Positions 1-9,206 are shown, numbered from the stretch's first letter. The stretch: 64,000 nucleotides of DNA from Lachnospiraceae bacterium (GCA_017624855.1 JAGAMF010000007.1:124001-188000); one strand, 5' to 3'. Numbers and translations are program-made. Notes: generated by a model not told the origin, from the letters alone.

Positions 1-2
1 TG

Positions 3-554
3 GAAGAAATTGTATTTGAAATGCTTCGGCATACGTACTCAACTGCGGAAAATATATACTATCTTCAAGGAAAATTGTATCAGTTTTTCTCCGTGCTGGC
101 TCGCGGGATCGAAATTCAGCAATATGCGGATGATACGAAGGAAAGTATACATGTACAGGAAGCAATTGTCTATATAAAGAATTACTATTCACAGAAAATC
201 ACAGTAGAAGATATAGCAAATCATCTTGCACTTAATCGAAGTTATTTATATACAATATTTAAGAACAGTCTTGGAATCTCGCCGAAGGATTTTTTGACGG
301 AATTTCGAATTTCCAGAGGAAAGGAGCAGCTCACACTTACAGATCTGTCTGTGGAGGAAATCGCAGTTTCCTGTGGTTATCGCAATTCACTTGCTTTCGG
401 AAAAGTATTTAAACAGAAAATGGGAATGACGCCGACCAAATATCGAAATGATAACAGAAAGGCTGCCCGAGAACGATTGATCCGTGTACAAAATGAACTG
501 AAAGAATACAAGAAACATAAAACAATTTATGCAGGAGACATCGAAAAAGAATAG
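3..554 (+). CDS. AraC-family transcriptional regulator (5' partial)
   Basis: The frame is open to the left edge of the window, so the N-terminus is missing; what remains is about 183 codons. The C-terminal half carries two helix-turn-helix motifs of the AraC/XylS type: VEDIANHLALNRSYLYTIF followed about 50 residues later by VEEIAVSCGYRNSLAFGKVF, ending in the family-typical GMTPTKYR segment. The missing N-terminal part would normally be a cupin-like sugar-sensing domain. The gene is followed on the same strand by a sugar symporter and a GH36 alpha-galactosidase, so by context it is the likely activator of that melibiose/raffinose-type operon (MsmR/RafR-like). The family call is firm; the inducer is inferred. 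A terminator at 571-636 separates it from the transporter, which therefore needs its own promoter. Confidence 0.9.
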   Translation, partial: EEIVFEMLRHTYSTAENIYYLQGKLYQFFSVLARGIEIQQYADDTKESIHVQEAIVYIKNYYSQKITVEDIANHLALNRSYLYTIFKNSLGISPKDFLTEFRISRGKEQLTLTDLSVEEIAVSCGYRNSLAFGKVFKQKMGMTPTKYRNDNRKAARERLIRVQNELKEYKKHKTIYAGDIEKE

Positions 555-570
555 ACGAAATGTTGAAAAA

Positions 571-636
571 GGCATCCGATACCTAACATTTAGGATATAA
601 CTCTTAACAAAAAGGTATAACGGATGTCTTTTTTTC
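571..636 (+). terminator. Intrinsic terminator after the AraC gene
   Basis: GGCATCCGATACC (571-583) pairs with GGTATAACGGATGTC (614-628) with a 2-nt bulge, followed by a run of seven T within 629-636. It lies 16 nt past the AraC stop codon and isolates that gene from the transporter at 732. The loop is long (about 30 nt). Confidence 0.7.
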
Positions 637-731
637 TACGCTATACTTGTATCAACGAACATAAGGAACAAGTGCACAAGTTTCTTCGCTCAGCTAACAA
701 ATAATCAAAGGAGTATTAGAGGAGGAGACTC

Positions 732-2150
732 ATGGGAAATCAAAAAGAAACTCAGAAAAATCCGCAATATAAATATGCTTCTACAAGAGAAAAATTGTGC
801 TTTGGAATTGGGGCGATCGGTAAAGATGCGATTTGTAATTTAGTAGGAGCATTTTTAATGCTTTATTTTACAGATACTTTGTATCTGGCACCGGCATTTG
901 TCGGCGTACTGTTTTTTGTAGCAAGAATATGGGATGCGATTAATGACCCGATGATGGGAATGATCGTTGACAATACACATACACGTTTTGGTAAATTCAG
1001 AATCTGGCTTGTAATCGGAACATTAGTAAACTCAGTTGTATTTGTTTTGTTATTCCACAGCTTTAACCTGTCAGGAACAGCATTGTACGTATATGTATCT
1101 GTTATGTACATCTTATATGGAATGACTTATACGATCATGGATGTCCCTTATTGGTCATGGCTTCCGAACTTGACAAATGACCCGCACGAACGTGAGAAAG
1201 TATCCGTAATTCCAAGATTTTTCGCAAGTCTTGCAGGATTTTCAGTAGCAACATTTGGGCTTTATATTATCAACTACCTGAACAAAGTTGCAGGCGAGAG
1301 CAATCTCTACGCAGAAAAAGGATATACACTTTTCGCAATCATTATCGCAGTTATTTTCATCGTTACAATCGGCATTACTGTATTTAATGTAAAAGAGGAA
1401 TCAACATTAGGTACATCAGCAGAAAAGACAAGTCTGAAACAGGCATTTCAGGTAATTGTAAAAAATGATCAGTTGCTTGCATTTATCGGATTACTTTTGA
1501 CATTTAACCTTTGTACACAGATTGCAAAAAGCTTTGCTGTATATTATTTCAAATGTGTATGCCATGATGAATATCTGTATTCTATTTTTGGACTTGCGAT
1601 TATTGCTGAGATGGCAGGACTTTTATTCTTCCCGAAAATCGCAGAAAAAATTAGCCGTGAAAAAGTATACGCATTTGCATGCGGACTTCCGATTGTTGGA
1701 TTTGTACTGCTCGGTGCAGCAGGATATGTAGCACCACAGAGCAAGGTGTTAGTTATTGTATGTTGTGCATTACTTTTCTTCGGCTCAGGTCTTTCACTTG
1801 GAGTAACAACATGCTGTATGGCAGATGTTATCGACTATGGAGAAGTGAAATTTGGTGTACGAAATGAAAGTGTAACATGCTCTGCACAGACATTCCTTAT
1901 GAAGGCAGCTACGGCAGCAGCAGGTGGATTAACAGGAATTGGTCTTCAGATTGTAGGATACAACGCAAAAGCGGTAACGCAGAGCGCAGCAACAGTAATG
2001 GGTATTCGCGTGTTAATGATTGTAATTCCAATCATTCTTGCATTTGCTAGCTTTGGTATTTACAAAAAATACTACACTTTAAAAGGTGAGAAGATGGAAG
2101 AAATCACAAGAAAAGTAAATGAAATGCATGCGAAAAAGCAGACAGCTTAA
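732..2150 (+). CDS. GPH-family sugar:cation symporter (MelB-like)
   Basis: A 472-residue polytopic membrane protein with about 12 predicted transmembrane segments. The N-terminal region has the MelB/GPH family pattern: FGIGAIGKDAICNLV, then DAINDPMMG (about residues 69-77) followed by the cytoplasmic loop segment TRFGKFRIW. The family imports melibiose, raffinose, lactose or glucuronides with Na+ or H+. The gene is preceded by a GGAGGAG ribosome binding site and followed after 33 nt by a GH36 alpha-galactosidase, so alpha-galactosides are the probable cargo and the pair is one transcription unit. Specificity is inferred from the neighbour, not from the sequence. A TATACT box near 643 lacks a clear -35, which fits a promoter needing the AraC activator. 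Confidence 0.9.
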   Translation: MGNQKETQKNPQYKYASTREKLCFGIGAIGKDAICNLVGAFLMLYFTDTLYLAPAFVGVLFFVARIWDAINDPMMGMIVDNTHTRFGKFRIWLVIGTLVNSVVFVLLFHSFNLSGTALYVYVSVMYILYGMTYTIMDVPYWSWLPNLTNDPHEREKVSVIPRFFASLAGFSVATFGLYIINYLNKVAGESNLYAEKGYTLFAIIIAVIFIVTIGITVFNVKEESTLGTSAEKTSLKQAFQVIVKNDQLLAFIGLLLTFNLCTQIAKSFAVYYFKCVCHDEYLYSIFGLAIIAEMAGLLFFPKIAEKISREKVYAFACGLPIVGFVLLGAAGYVAPQSKVLVIVCCALLFFGSGLSLGVTTCCMADVIDYGEVKFGVRNESVTCSAQTFLMKAATAAAGGLTGIGLQIVGYNAKAVTQSAATVMGIRVLMIVIPIILAFASFGIYKKYYTLKGEKMEEITRKVNEMHAKKQTA

Positions 2151-2183
2151 GAGTCAACAATTCAATTATAAAAGGGGTAGTAT

Positions 2184-4427
2184 ATGAGACAGATTATTTT
2201 TCACGAGGAAACGAAAACTTTCCATTTATACAATGAAAAAATCAGTTATATCTTATGTGTATTAGAAAATGGACATCTGGGACAATTATATTTTGGAAAA
2301 CGACTTCATGATAAAGCAAATTTTTCTTATCTGGTTGAAAAATGTGAACGCCCAATGACATCGTATATATATGAGTGGGATCGTACTTTTTCATTGGAAC
2401 ATATTCGACAGGAATATCCGGTTTACGGTACGACAGATTACAGACATCCGGCAATTGAATTGTTGCAGGAAAATGGCAGCAGAATCAGTGAGTTCCAATT
2501 TGAAAGCTATGAGATTATTGCCGGAAAACCGAAACTCTCCGGATTGCCGGCAACTTACACAGAGTCCGAGGAGGAAGCGCAGACATTGCGCATCTTTCTG
2601 AAAGACGCTTTGACTGGTGCAAAACTGGCGCTTTTATATACGATTTTTGATGAATATAGTGCAATTGCAAGAAGTGCTTATATTGAAAATGCCGGTGAGA
2701 AAAATCTGCATGCATTAAATATGATGAGCTTAAGCCTGGATCTTCCGGATAAGGATTATGAATGGATGCAGTTGTCCGGTGCGTGGTCCAGAGAGCGCTA
2801 TATAAAGAATCGAACATTGGAGCATGGCATAACAGCTATCGACAGCATGCGCGGAAATTCTTCTCACGAACATAATCCGTTCCTTGCTTTAAAACGTCAC
2901 AACACAGATGAAAATGCAGGAGAAGCAATTGGAATAAGCCTTGTATACAGTGGAAATTTCCGTATGCAGGCAGAAGTAGATACACATGATGTGACACGAA
3001 TTACAGCCGGGATCAATCCGGAAGGATTCGATTGGAAATTAGAACCGGGAGAAAGCTTTCAGACACCGGAAGCAGTTCTGGTTTACAGTGAAAATGGATT
3101 AAATGGCATGAGTCAGACGTTCCAGAAGTTGTATGCTAAGAGACTCGCAAGAGGGTACTGGCGTGATAAGGCAAGACCGATTTTAAATAACAACTGGGAA
3201 GCAACTTATTTTGACTTTACAGAAGATCGCCTTGTAGAGATTGCAAGGAAAGCAAAAGAATGTGGAGTAGAACTGTTTGTCTTAGATGACGGATGGTTTG
3301 GTGCAAGAAGAAATGACAGAGCTGGTCTTGGCGATTGGGTGGCAAATGAAGAGCTTCTGCCAAATGGCATCAAAGGCCTGTCAGAAAGAATTGAAGCACT
3401 TGGATTAAAATTCGGTCTTTGGTTTGAGCCGGAGATGGTAAATAAAGACTCTGATCTTTATCGAGCACATCCGGACTGGATCTTACAGACACCGGGAAGA
3501 AATACATCACACGGCAGATACCAGTATGTACTCGATTTTGCAAGAAAAGAAGTAGTAGATCATATTTACGGAATGATGGCAAAGTTATTATCGGAGTCGA
3601 AAATCTCATATATTAAATGGGATATGAACCGAAGCATTACAGAATGCTACAGCAGCAAACTTCCTTCAGACAGACAGGGAGAAGTGTTCCATAGATATAT
3701 TCTAGGTGTATATGATTTGTATGAACGTTTGACAAATGAGTTTCCAGAAGTATTATTCGAATCCTGCGCCAGCGGTGGCGGAAGATTTGACCCGGGAATG
3801 CTGTATTATGCACCACAGGGATGGACAAGTGATGATTCGGATGCAATTGAGCGTCTGAAGATTCAGTATGGAACTTCTATGTGTTATCCGCTCAGCAGTA
3901 TGGGAAGCCATGTGTCTGTTGTCCCGAATCACCAGGTATTTCGCAATACCCCATTACATACAAGAGCGAATGTAGCATACTTTGGAACTTTTGGATATGA
4001 ACTGGATCTCAACAAATTGACAGAAGAAGAAATCAAAGAAGTAAAAGAACAGATCACATTTATGAAAGAATACCGAGAAGTGTTACAGTTTGGAACATTT
4101 TATCGTCTGAAAAGTCCATTCGAAGGAAATGAGACGGTATGGATGGTGACAAATGAAGACCGCACGCTTGCAATCGTAGGCTATTATCGTGTTTTAAATG
4201 GAGTGAATCAGCCGTATAGCCGTGTCAGATTACAGGGCTTGAACCCGGATATGGTTTATGAAAATGTATGGAATCATACAGAAAATTATGGAGATGAATT
4301 GATGAATTATGGATTGATTACATCCGATGTGACAGCTGGTGAAGTGCCAGGAAATGTGACTCCTTGTACTGATTTTGAATCCAGAATATATATGCTGAAA
4401 GGCAAAAAAGTTCAGGAGGGAAGATAG
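2184..4427 (+). CDS. Alpha-galactosidase, glycoside hydrolase family 36
   Basis: The 747-residue length and all GH36 landmarks match the Geobacillus AgaA/RafA type. DDGWFGARR marks the start of the catalytic barrel; KWDMNR contains the predicted nucleophile D480; SCASGGGRFD follows; and WTSDDSDA contains the predicted acid/base D550. These sit two residues later than D478/D548 of the Geobacillus enzyme, as remembered. The enzyme removes terminal alpha-1,6-galactose from melibiose, raffinose and stachyose. There is no signal peptide, so it acts in the cytoplasm on sugars brought in by the symporter 33 nt upstream. The product galactose can be taken up by galK-galE-galT starting at 5204. The ribosome binding site is AAAGGGG. 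The next gene starts 3 nt after the stop codon. Confidence 0.96.
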   Translation: MRQIIFHEETKTFHLYNEKISYILCVLENGHLGQLYFGKRLHDKANFSYLVEKCERPMTSYIYEWDRTFSLEHIRQEYPVYGTTDYRHPAIELLQENGSRISEFQFESYEIIAGKPKLSGLPATYTESEEEAQTLRIFLKDALTGAKLALLYTIFDEYSAIARSAYIENAGEKNLHALNMMSLSLDLPDKDYEWMQLSGAWSRERYIKNRTLEHGITAIDSMRGNSSHEHNPFLALKRHNTDENAGEAIGISLVYSGNFRMQAEVDTHDVTRITAGINPEGFDWKLEPGESFQTPEAVLVYSENGLNGMSQTFQKLYAKRLARGYWRDKARPILNNNWEATYFDFTEDRLVEIARKAKECGVELFVLDDGWFGARRNDRAGLGDWVANEELLPNGIKGLSERIEALGLKFGLWFEPEMVNKDSDLYRAHPDWILQTPGRNTSHGRYQYVLDFARKEVVDHIYGMMAKLLSESKISYIKWDMNRSITECYSSKLPSDRQGEVFHRYILGVYDLYERLTNEFPEVLFESCASGGGRFDPGMLYYAPQGWTSDDSDAIERLKIQYGTSMCYPLSSMGSHVSVVPNHQVFRNTPLHTRANVAYFGTFGYELDLNKLTEEEIKEVKEQITFMKEYREVLQFGTFYRLKSPFEGNETVWMVTNEDRTLAIVGYYRVLNGVNQPYSRVRLQGLNPDMVYENVWNHTENYGDELMNYGLITSDVTAGEVPGNVTPCTDFESRIYMLKGKKVQEGR

Positions 4428-4430
4428 AGC

Positions 4431-5060
4431 ATGACGAAGACAAAAAGAACCGGCGGAATGATACTGGGAATATTATTCATTGGGTTATGTGTATCTTTCT
4501 TACGACTTTCACAATTTGGCGTGGATCCATTCAGCGCAATGAATCTTGGAATCAGCGGATTTATTGGATGGAGCTTTGGAACGTGGCAGATGCTTGTCAA
4601 TGCAATCATTCTTGTAGTTGTATTCTTTCAGGCAAGATCCTGCATTGGTGCGGGGACCATTATCAATATGGTATTTGTCGGATACATTGCAGACTTTATT
4701 TGTTATGTAGCGAATGATGTAGTGCAGATTCAGATGAATCTGCCACTGCGTATCCTTGCACTGCTGCTTGCTCAGCTGATGGCATCTATGGGAGTGGCAT
4801 TATATATGGTCGCAGATATGGGAATCGCTCCATATGACAGTGTCGCAATTATAATCGAGAAACTGACACATCAGAAGATTCCATTCCATAAAGCAAGGAT
4901 TCTTTCAGATGTTGTTGTCGTGATTATCGGAATCATATTTGCCACTGCATCTGGGGAGGGGATCTGGTCGGTAGTAGGGATTGGTACAATTATAAATGCC
5001 TGCTTCAACGGTCCATTAATTCAATTTTTTAAAACAAAACTGGAAATGTTTTACCTGTAA
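4431..5060 (+). CDS. YczE/YyaS/YitT-type integral membrane protein
   Basis: A 209-residue protein with about five hydrophobic segments. It belongs to the YczE-like group of Firmicutes membrane proteins, recognised by the N-terminal block of a glycine-rich helix followed by FGVDPFSAMNLGI and the internal repeat MGIAPYDSVAIIIE, in which G-x-x-P-[FY]-x-S occurs twice. The molecular function of the family is not established. It starts 3 nt after the alpha-galactosidase stop, overlapping its ribosome binding region, so it is translationally coupled to the sugar operon. It ends at a strong terminator (5131-5176). A role in sugar uptake or export is only suggested by the operon. Confidence 0.75.
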   Translation: MTKTKRTGGMILGILFIGLCVSFLRLSQFGVDPFSAMNLGISGFIGWSFGTWQMLVNAIILVVVFFQARSCIGAGTIINMVFVGYIADFICYVANDVVQIQMNLPLRILALLLAQLMASMGVALYMVADMGIAPYDSVAIIIEKLTHQKIPFHKARILSDVVVVIIGIIFATASGEGIWSVVGIGTIINACFNGPLIQFFKTKLEMFYL

Positions 5061-5130
5061 AATCTACGGATTACAATTCTCGCAAGGCAAACAAAGAACT
5101 TCAGAAAGAAGCATAATAATGTCTAAATAA

Positions 5131-5176
5131 AAAGGGCATTGTCTTATAGGGAATCCCTTGAAGACAATGCCTTTTC
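5131..5176 (+). terminator. Intrinsic terminator of the alpha-galactosidase operon
   Basis: GGCATTGTCTT pairs with AAGACAATGCC around a short loop and is followed by TTTT. It ends the symporter/GH36/YczE unit. Since galK starts only 28 nt later, with no room for a full promoter after the hairpin, the stem may act as an attenuator or processing site, or the galK promoter overlaps the terminator. Confidence 0.75.
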
Positions 5177-5203
5177 TGTAAAAGCTGATAGGAGGTCAGA
5201 GCT

Positions 5204-6481
5204 TTGGAAACAAGAAGAATAATTTCAGAAATTGAAAATGGTAATTACGACAATCTGTTTTTAGATATTTATGTTGATGAGGATAAGATTTCCTATCAGA
5301 AACAGAGATATATAAAAGCGATTGAAAGTTATATAGAAGAATTTGGAGAAGATGATGTAGAGATATATAGTGCGCCGGGAAGAAGTGAAGTAGGTGGTAA
5401 TCATACGGATCATCAGCATGGAGAGATTTTGGCAGCGTCTATTAACCTCGATGCAATAGGAATTGTTAAGAAAACAGATGATATGAAGGTTTCTATTCTT
5501 TCAAAGGGTTATACATTAACAACTATATCACTTGAAAATCTTGATATGCAGGAAGAAGAAAAAGAAACAACGATAGCTTTGATAAAAGGTGTGGTTGCAG
5601 GTTTAGCCAATAGAGGATATAAGATTGGTGGATTTAAAGCATATATTACAAGCGATGTATTAATTGGAGCAGGACTTTCGTCATCAGCTGCCTACGAAAC
5701 ATTAATTGGAAACATTGTATCTGGTCTATACAATAATATGAGTGTTTCGGCAGAAGAGATAGCGATTATAGGACAGTTTGCAGAAAACGTGTATTTTGGT
5801 AAGCCTTGTGGACTTATGGATCAGATGGCTTGCTCTGTCGGAAATATGGTTCATGTTGATTTTGCAGACATAAATAATCCGAAGGTTGAAAAAGTAACAT
5901 TTGATCTCAATAAATATGGATACAGTCTTTGCATTACGGATACCAAGGGGTCTCATGCTGATCTTACAGCAGATTATGCGGCAGTGCCAGAAGAAATGAA
6001 GAAAGTGGCTGCGTTTTTTGGTAAGGAAGTGCTTCTTGGTCTTGCTGTAGATGATATTCTTGAAAATATTGTAAAAGTCAGAGAACAGGTTGGAGATAGA
6101 GGCGTTCTTAGAGCAATTCATTTTATCCGTGAAAATGAAAGAGTTCAGAAAGAAGTATCATACCTTTCAGATGAAGATATTGTAGGTTTCCTAAAAACGG
6201 TAGCGGCATCAGGAAACTCGTCATATAAATACCTTCAGAATGTATATTCTAATGCTGATGTACAACATCAGAATGTATCACTTGCCCTTGCAATTAGTGA
6301 GGATTTTCTTGGAGATAACGGAGTGAGCAGAGTTCACGGTGGTGGATTTGCAGGAACTATTCAAGCGTTTGTAAAAAACGATATTGTTACCGAGTATCAG
6401 AAAATTATGGATAAGGTATTTGGGCAGGGCGCGTGTAGCGTATTAAAGATTAGAAAATATGGTGGAATGAAAGTTTTATAG
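5204..6481 (+). CDS. galK: Galactokinase
   Basis: Phosphorylates galactose with ATP to galactose 1-phosphate, first step of the Leloir pathway. The 425-residue protein carries the GHMP kinase blocks: the galactose-binding signature APGRSEVGGNHTDHQHG (about residues 57-73), the ATP-binding GAGLSSSAAYE (about 155-165) and the C-terminal GGGFAG motif (about 380). It is longer than the E. coli enzyme (382) but of a size seen in clostridial and bifidobacterial homologues; the signature is a variant of the usual GRVNLIGEHTDY. Translation begins at a TTG codon placed 7 nt after a strong AGGAGGT site. It is followed by galE after 16 nt and then galT, forming a complete galactose operon. Confidence 0.95.
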   Translation: METRRIISEIENGNYDNLFLDIYVDEDKISYQKQRYIKAIESYIEEFGEDDVEIYSAPGRSEVGGNHTDHQHGEILAASINLDAIGIVKKTDDMKVSILSKGYTLTTISLENLDMQEEEKETTIALIKGVVAGLANRGYKIGGFKAYITSDVLIGAGLSSSAAYETLIGNIVSGLYNNMSVSAEEIAIIGQFAENVYFGKPCGLMDQMACSVGNMVHVDFADINNPKVEKVTFDLNKYGYSLCITDTKGSHADLTADYAAVPEEMKKVAAFFGKEVLLGLAVDDILENIVKVREQVGDRGVLRAIHFIRENERVQKEVSYLSDEDIVGFLKTVAASGNSSYKYLQNVYSNADVQHQNVSLALAISEDFLGDNGVSRVHGGGFAGTIQAFVKNDIVTEYQKIMDKVFGQGACSVLKIRKYGGMKVL

Positions 6482-6497
6482 ATTGGAGGAATAGGTA

Positions 6498-7493
6498 ATG
6501 GGTAGCATATTAGTTTTAGGTGGAGCTGGTTATATCGGTTCTCATACAGTATATGAATTGATTGATGCTGGAGAAAGCGTTGTTATCGTAGATAATTTGT
6601 TGACAGGTTTCAAGGAAGCGATTCATCCAAAGGCTAAATTTTATGAGGGTGATATTAGAGATAGAGCGTTCATGGATTCTGTTTTTGAAAAGGAAGATAT
6701 TGATGGTGTAATTCATTTCGCCGCTAGCTCCCAGGTGGGAGAAAGCATGAAGGACCCATTAAAGTATTACAGCAACAACTTGTGTGGAACGGAAGTTCTT
6801 TTAGAGAGTATGGTTGCACATGGAATTGATAAGATAGTGTTCTCATCAACTGCCGCAACATATGGTGAACCAGAGAGCATTCCTATTTTAGAAACGGATA
6901 GAACTCTTCCAACGAACTGTTATGGAGAAACAAAGCTTTCTATGGAAAAAATGTTCAAATGGACTTCAAAAGCTCATAACCTTCGATTTGTGTCATTGAG
7001 ATATTTTAATGCTTGTGGCGCACATCCAAACGGACAGATTGGAGAGGCACATAATCCGGAAACACATTTAATTCCACTTATTTTACAGGTGCCAAACAAC
7101 CAGAGAGAATACATTTCTGTATTTGGCAACGACTATGATACAAAAGATGGTACATGCGTTAGAGACTACATTCATGTTAATGATTTAGCACAGGCGCACA
7201 TTCTTGCAATGAAGTATTTGAGAAATGGTGGAGAAAGTGACATCTTTAATCTTGGAAACGGAGTTGGATTTACTGTAAAAGAAGTTGTTGATACAGCAAG
7301 AAAAGTTACAGGACATCCAATCCCAGCAAAGGAAGAAGAGAGAAGAGCTGGAGACCCTTCAACACTTATAGCCTCAAGTGAAAAAGCAAAAACAATTCTT
7401 GGATGGAATCCACAGTTTGCAGACCTTGAAACTATTATTGATACAGCATGGAAATGGCATCAGTCACATCCACACGGTTATGAAACTGTATAG
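6498..7493 (+). CDS. galE: UDP-glucose 4-epimerase
   Basis: Interconverts UDP-galactose and UDP-glucose. The 331-residue protein is an extended short-chain dehydrogenase: the NAD-binding GGAGYIGSHT motif lies at residues 8-17, the catalytic Tyr-x-x-x-Lys is YGETK with Tyr142 and Lys146, and the sugar-binding RYFNACGAHP and DGTCVRDYIHV blocks are intact. It sits between galK and galT, and its stop codon overlaps the AGGAGG ribosome binding site of galT, so the three are clearly co-translated. Confidence 0.97.
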   Translation: MGSILVLGGAGYIGSHTVYELIDAGESVVIVDNLLTGFKEAIHPKAKFYEGDIRDRAFMDSVFEKEDIDGVIHFAASSQVGESMKDPLKYYSNNLCGTEVLLESMVAHGIDKIVFSSTAATYGEPESIPILETDRTLPTNCYGETKLSMEKMFKWTSKAHNLRFVSLRYFNACGAHPNGQIGEAHNPETHLIPLILQVPNNQREYISVFGNDYDTKDGTCVRDYIHVNDLAQAHILAMKYLRNGGESDIFNLGNGVGFTVKEVVDTARKVTGHPIPAKEEERRAGDPSTLIASSEKAKTILGWNPQFADLETIIDTAWKWHQSHPHGYETV

Positions 7494-7505
7494 GAGGCGA
7501 TGATT

Positions 7506-8993
7506 ATGATTAATAAGTTAATCAATGAATTGATGGAGTATGGAATAGAAAGCCATCTAGTTGACCCGGCAGACAAGGTTTATGTTACAAATTCTCTTCT
7601 TGAACTATTTGGACTTATGGAGTTTACAGAGGAGACAGTTGAAACAAAAAGAGCACTTTGTGAAATCCTTGAGGATATGATGGCATATGCTTTTGAAAAC
7701 GGTATTATGGCTGAAGATACCATTACAGCAAAAGACCTCTTTGATACAAAGATAATGGGGTTGCTTACTCCGGCACCTTCTATTGTTAGAAAGAATTTCA
7801 TGGCGTTGCAGAAGACAAGTAGTAAGATGGCTACAGATTATTATTATCAGTTTAGCCAGAGAACAAATTACATTCGTACTGATAGAATTGCCAAAGATGA
7901 AAAGTGGGTAACAGAAACGGAGTATGGCCCAATTGATATTACAATAAATCTTTCAAAACCAGAAAAGGATCCAAGAGATATTGCAAAAGCTGGACAGGCC
8001 AAAAAGTCAGGATATCCTAGTTGCTTACTTTGTATGGAAAACGAAGGGTATGCAGGACACTTCTCGCATCCGGCAAGACAGAATCATCGTATTATTCCGA
8101 TTAAACTCGATGGAGAGGATTATTTCCTTCAGTATTCTCCGTACGTATATTATAACGAACACTGTATTATTTTTAATAAGCAGCATACACCAATGAAAAT
8201 AGACAGAGCAGTGTTTAAAAAGATACTAGAGTTCGTTGACCAGTTTAAGCATTATACTGCTGGATCAAATGCTGACCTTCCGATTGTAGGTGGATCAATA
8301 TTAAGTCATGATCATTTTCAAGGTGGTGGATATGTTTTTGCTATGGCAAAAGCACCTTATGATAGAACTTTCACCATAAAGGGTTATGAAGATTTAACTG
8401 CGGGTATTGTAAAGTGGCCGATGTCGGTTGTTCGCTTGCAAGGTAAGAATATCGACAGAATAGTTGAAGCTGCAGATCACATTCTTGGTGATTGGAGAGA
8501 CTATACAGATGAAAGCGCATTTATCTTTAGTGAGACAGATGGAACACCTCATAATACAATCACACCAATTGCAAGAATGCATGAAGATTTATATGAACTT
8601 GATTTAGTTCTTAGAAATAATATTACAACAGATGAGTGCCCTTGGGGTGTATATCATCCTACAGCAGATCTTCATCATATCAAGAAAGAAAATATTGGTT
8701 TGATTGAGGTTATGGGACTTGCAGTTCTTCCGGCGCGACTTAAAAAAGAGATGGCAATTTTGGAAGAGTACATTCTTGAAGGCAAAGATATTCGTAGCAA
8801 TGAAGATATTGAGAAACATGCAGACTGGGTCGAGGAATGGATGGGTAATTATTCTTTCAATAAAGATAATATTCATGACATTATTCAGGATGAAATCAGT
8901 AAGGTGTTTGTAAAAGTATTGGAATGCGCGGGTGTATATAAGAGAACAGATGATGGCATGGAAGCATTCATGCGATTTGTAAATTCATTATAA
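7506..8993 (+). CDS. galT: Galactose-1-phosphate uridylyltransferase, family 2
   Basis: Transfers UMP from UDP-glucose to galactose 1-phosphate. At about 495 residues it is the long Firmicutes-specific family 2 GalT rather than the roughly 350-residue E. coli type. The segment GGSILSHDHFQGGGYVFAM carries the H-x-H-x-Q-like active site in variant form (HDHFQGG). An upstream ATG at 7500 lies only 2 nt from the AGGAGG at 7492-7497, while the ATG at 7506 is 8 nt away and is preferred. It is the last gene of galK-galE-galT and is followed by a terminator at 9013. Confidence 0.95.
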   Translation: MINKLINELMEYGIESHLVDPADKVYVTNSLLELFGLMEFTEETVETKRALCEILEDMMAYAFENGIMAEDTITAKDLFDTKIMGLLTPAPSIVRKNFMALQKTSSKMATDYYYQFSQRTNYIRTDRIAKDEKWVTETEYGPIDITINLSKPEKDPRDIAKAGQAKKSGYPSCLLCMENEGYAGHFSHPARQNHRIIPIKLDGEDYFLQYSPYVYYNEHCIIFNKQHTPMKIDRAVFKKILEFVDQFKHYTAGSNADLPIVGGSILSHDHFQGGGYVFAMAKAPYDRTFTIKGYEDLTAGIVKWPMSVVRLQGKNIDRIVEAADHILGDWRDYTDESAFIFSETDGTPHNTITPIARMHEDLYELDLVLRNNITTDECPWGVYHPTADLHHIKKENIGLIEVMGLAVLPARLKKEMAILEEYILEGKDIRSNEDIEKHADWVEEWMGNYSFNKDNIHDIIQDEISKVFVKVLECAGVYKRTDDGMEAFMRFVNSL

Positions 8994-9012
8994 AGCACTT
9001 TCCAATTTATGA

Positions 9013-9045
9013 GGGCGGTTCACACTCGTGTGTTCCGTCCTTTAA
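9013..9045 (+). terminator. Intrinsic terminator after galT
   Basis: GGGCGG-TT-CACAC (9013-9025) pairs with GTGTG-TT-CCGTCC (9028-9040), leaving one symmetric internal TT/TT loop, and is followed by TTTAATAAT. It ends the Leloir operon 20 nt after galT. It converges with the minus-strand terminator at 9047-9079. Confidence 0.65.
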
Positions 9046-9046
9046 T

Positions 9047-9079
9047 AATAAAAAGGACCATGTCACGATGTGAATGGCC
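9047..9079 (-). terminator. Intrinsic terminator of the minus-strand mini-gene
   Basis: Read on the minus strand, GGCCATTCACATCGTGACATGGTCC forms a stem with one bulged base and is followed by TTTTTATTATT. It lies 50 nt downstream of the small minus-strand reading frame 9129-9206 and gives that unit a defined 3' end. Confidence 0.7.
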
Positions 9080-9116
9080 TGTTTATAATCAATATTCAGT
9101 TTTCACAGGATAGATC

Positions 9117-9177
9117 CTTTTAGATTTGTTATGCACGATAGATATGCATGAAGTATGGCTCGTAGAAATCTAAAAGG
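9117..9177. repeat. 12-bp perfect inverted repeat spanning the mini-gene
   Basis: CCTTTTAGATTT (9117-9128) and AAATCTAAAAGG (9166-9177) are exact reverse complements 37 nt apart. Inside them a second pair, ATGCA (9131) and TGCAT, could stack. The structure overlaps the C-terminal half and stop codon of the small minus-strand frame, so the mRNA there is probably strongly folded. Confidence 0.7.
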
Positions 9178-9206
9178 GTGTTGATATAATTCTTAATCTT
9201 GCTCAT
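9129..9206 (-). CDS. Small protein, 25 residues, unrecognised
   Basis: On the minus strand an ATG is preceded at 9-nt spacing by GGAGG (9216-9220) and opens a 25-codon frame reading MSKIKNYINTLLDFYEPY and then seven more residues ending HIYRA. It is aromatic-rich, has no Cys and no signal peptide or long hydrophobic run. The transcript would end at the terminator 9079-9047. The ribosome binding site itself lies in a hairpin (about 9203-9246), and the 3' half of the frame is in the 9117-9177 inverted repeat. A small protein, a type I toxin-like peptide or a leader peptide are all possible. I do not recognise a family, and coding is inferred from signals only. Confidence 0.45.
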   Translation of the reverse strand: MSKIKNYINTLLDFYEPYFMHIYRA

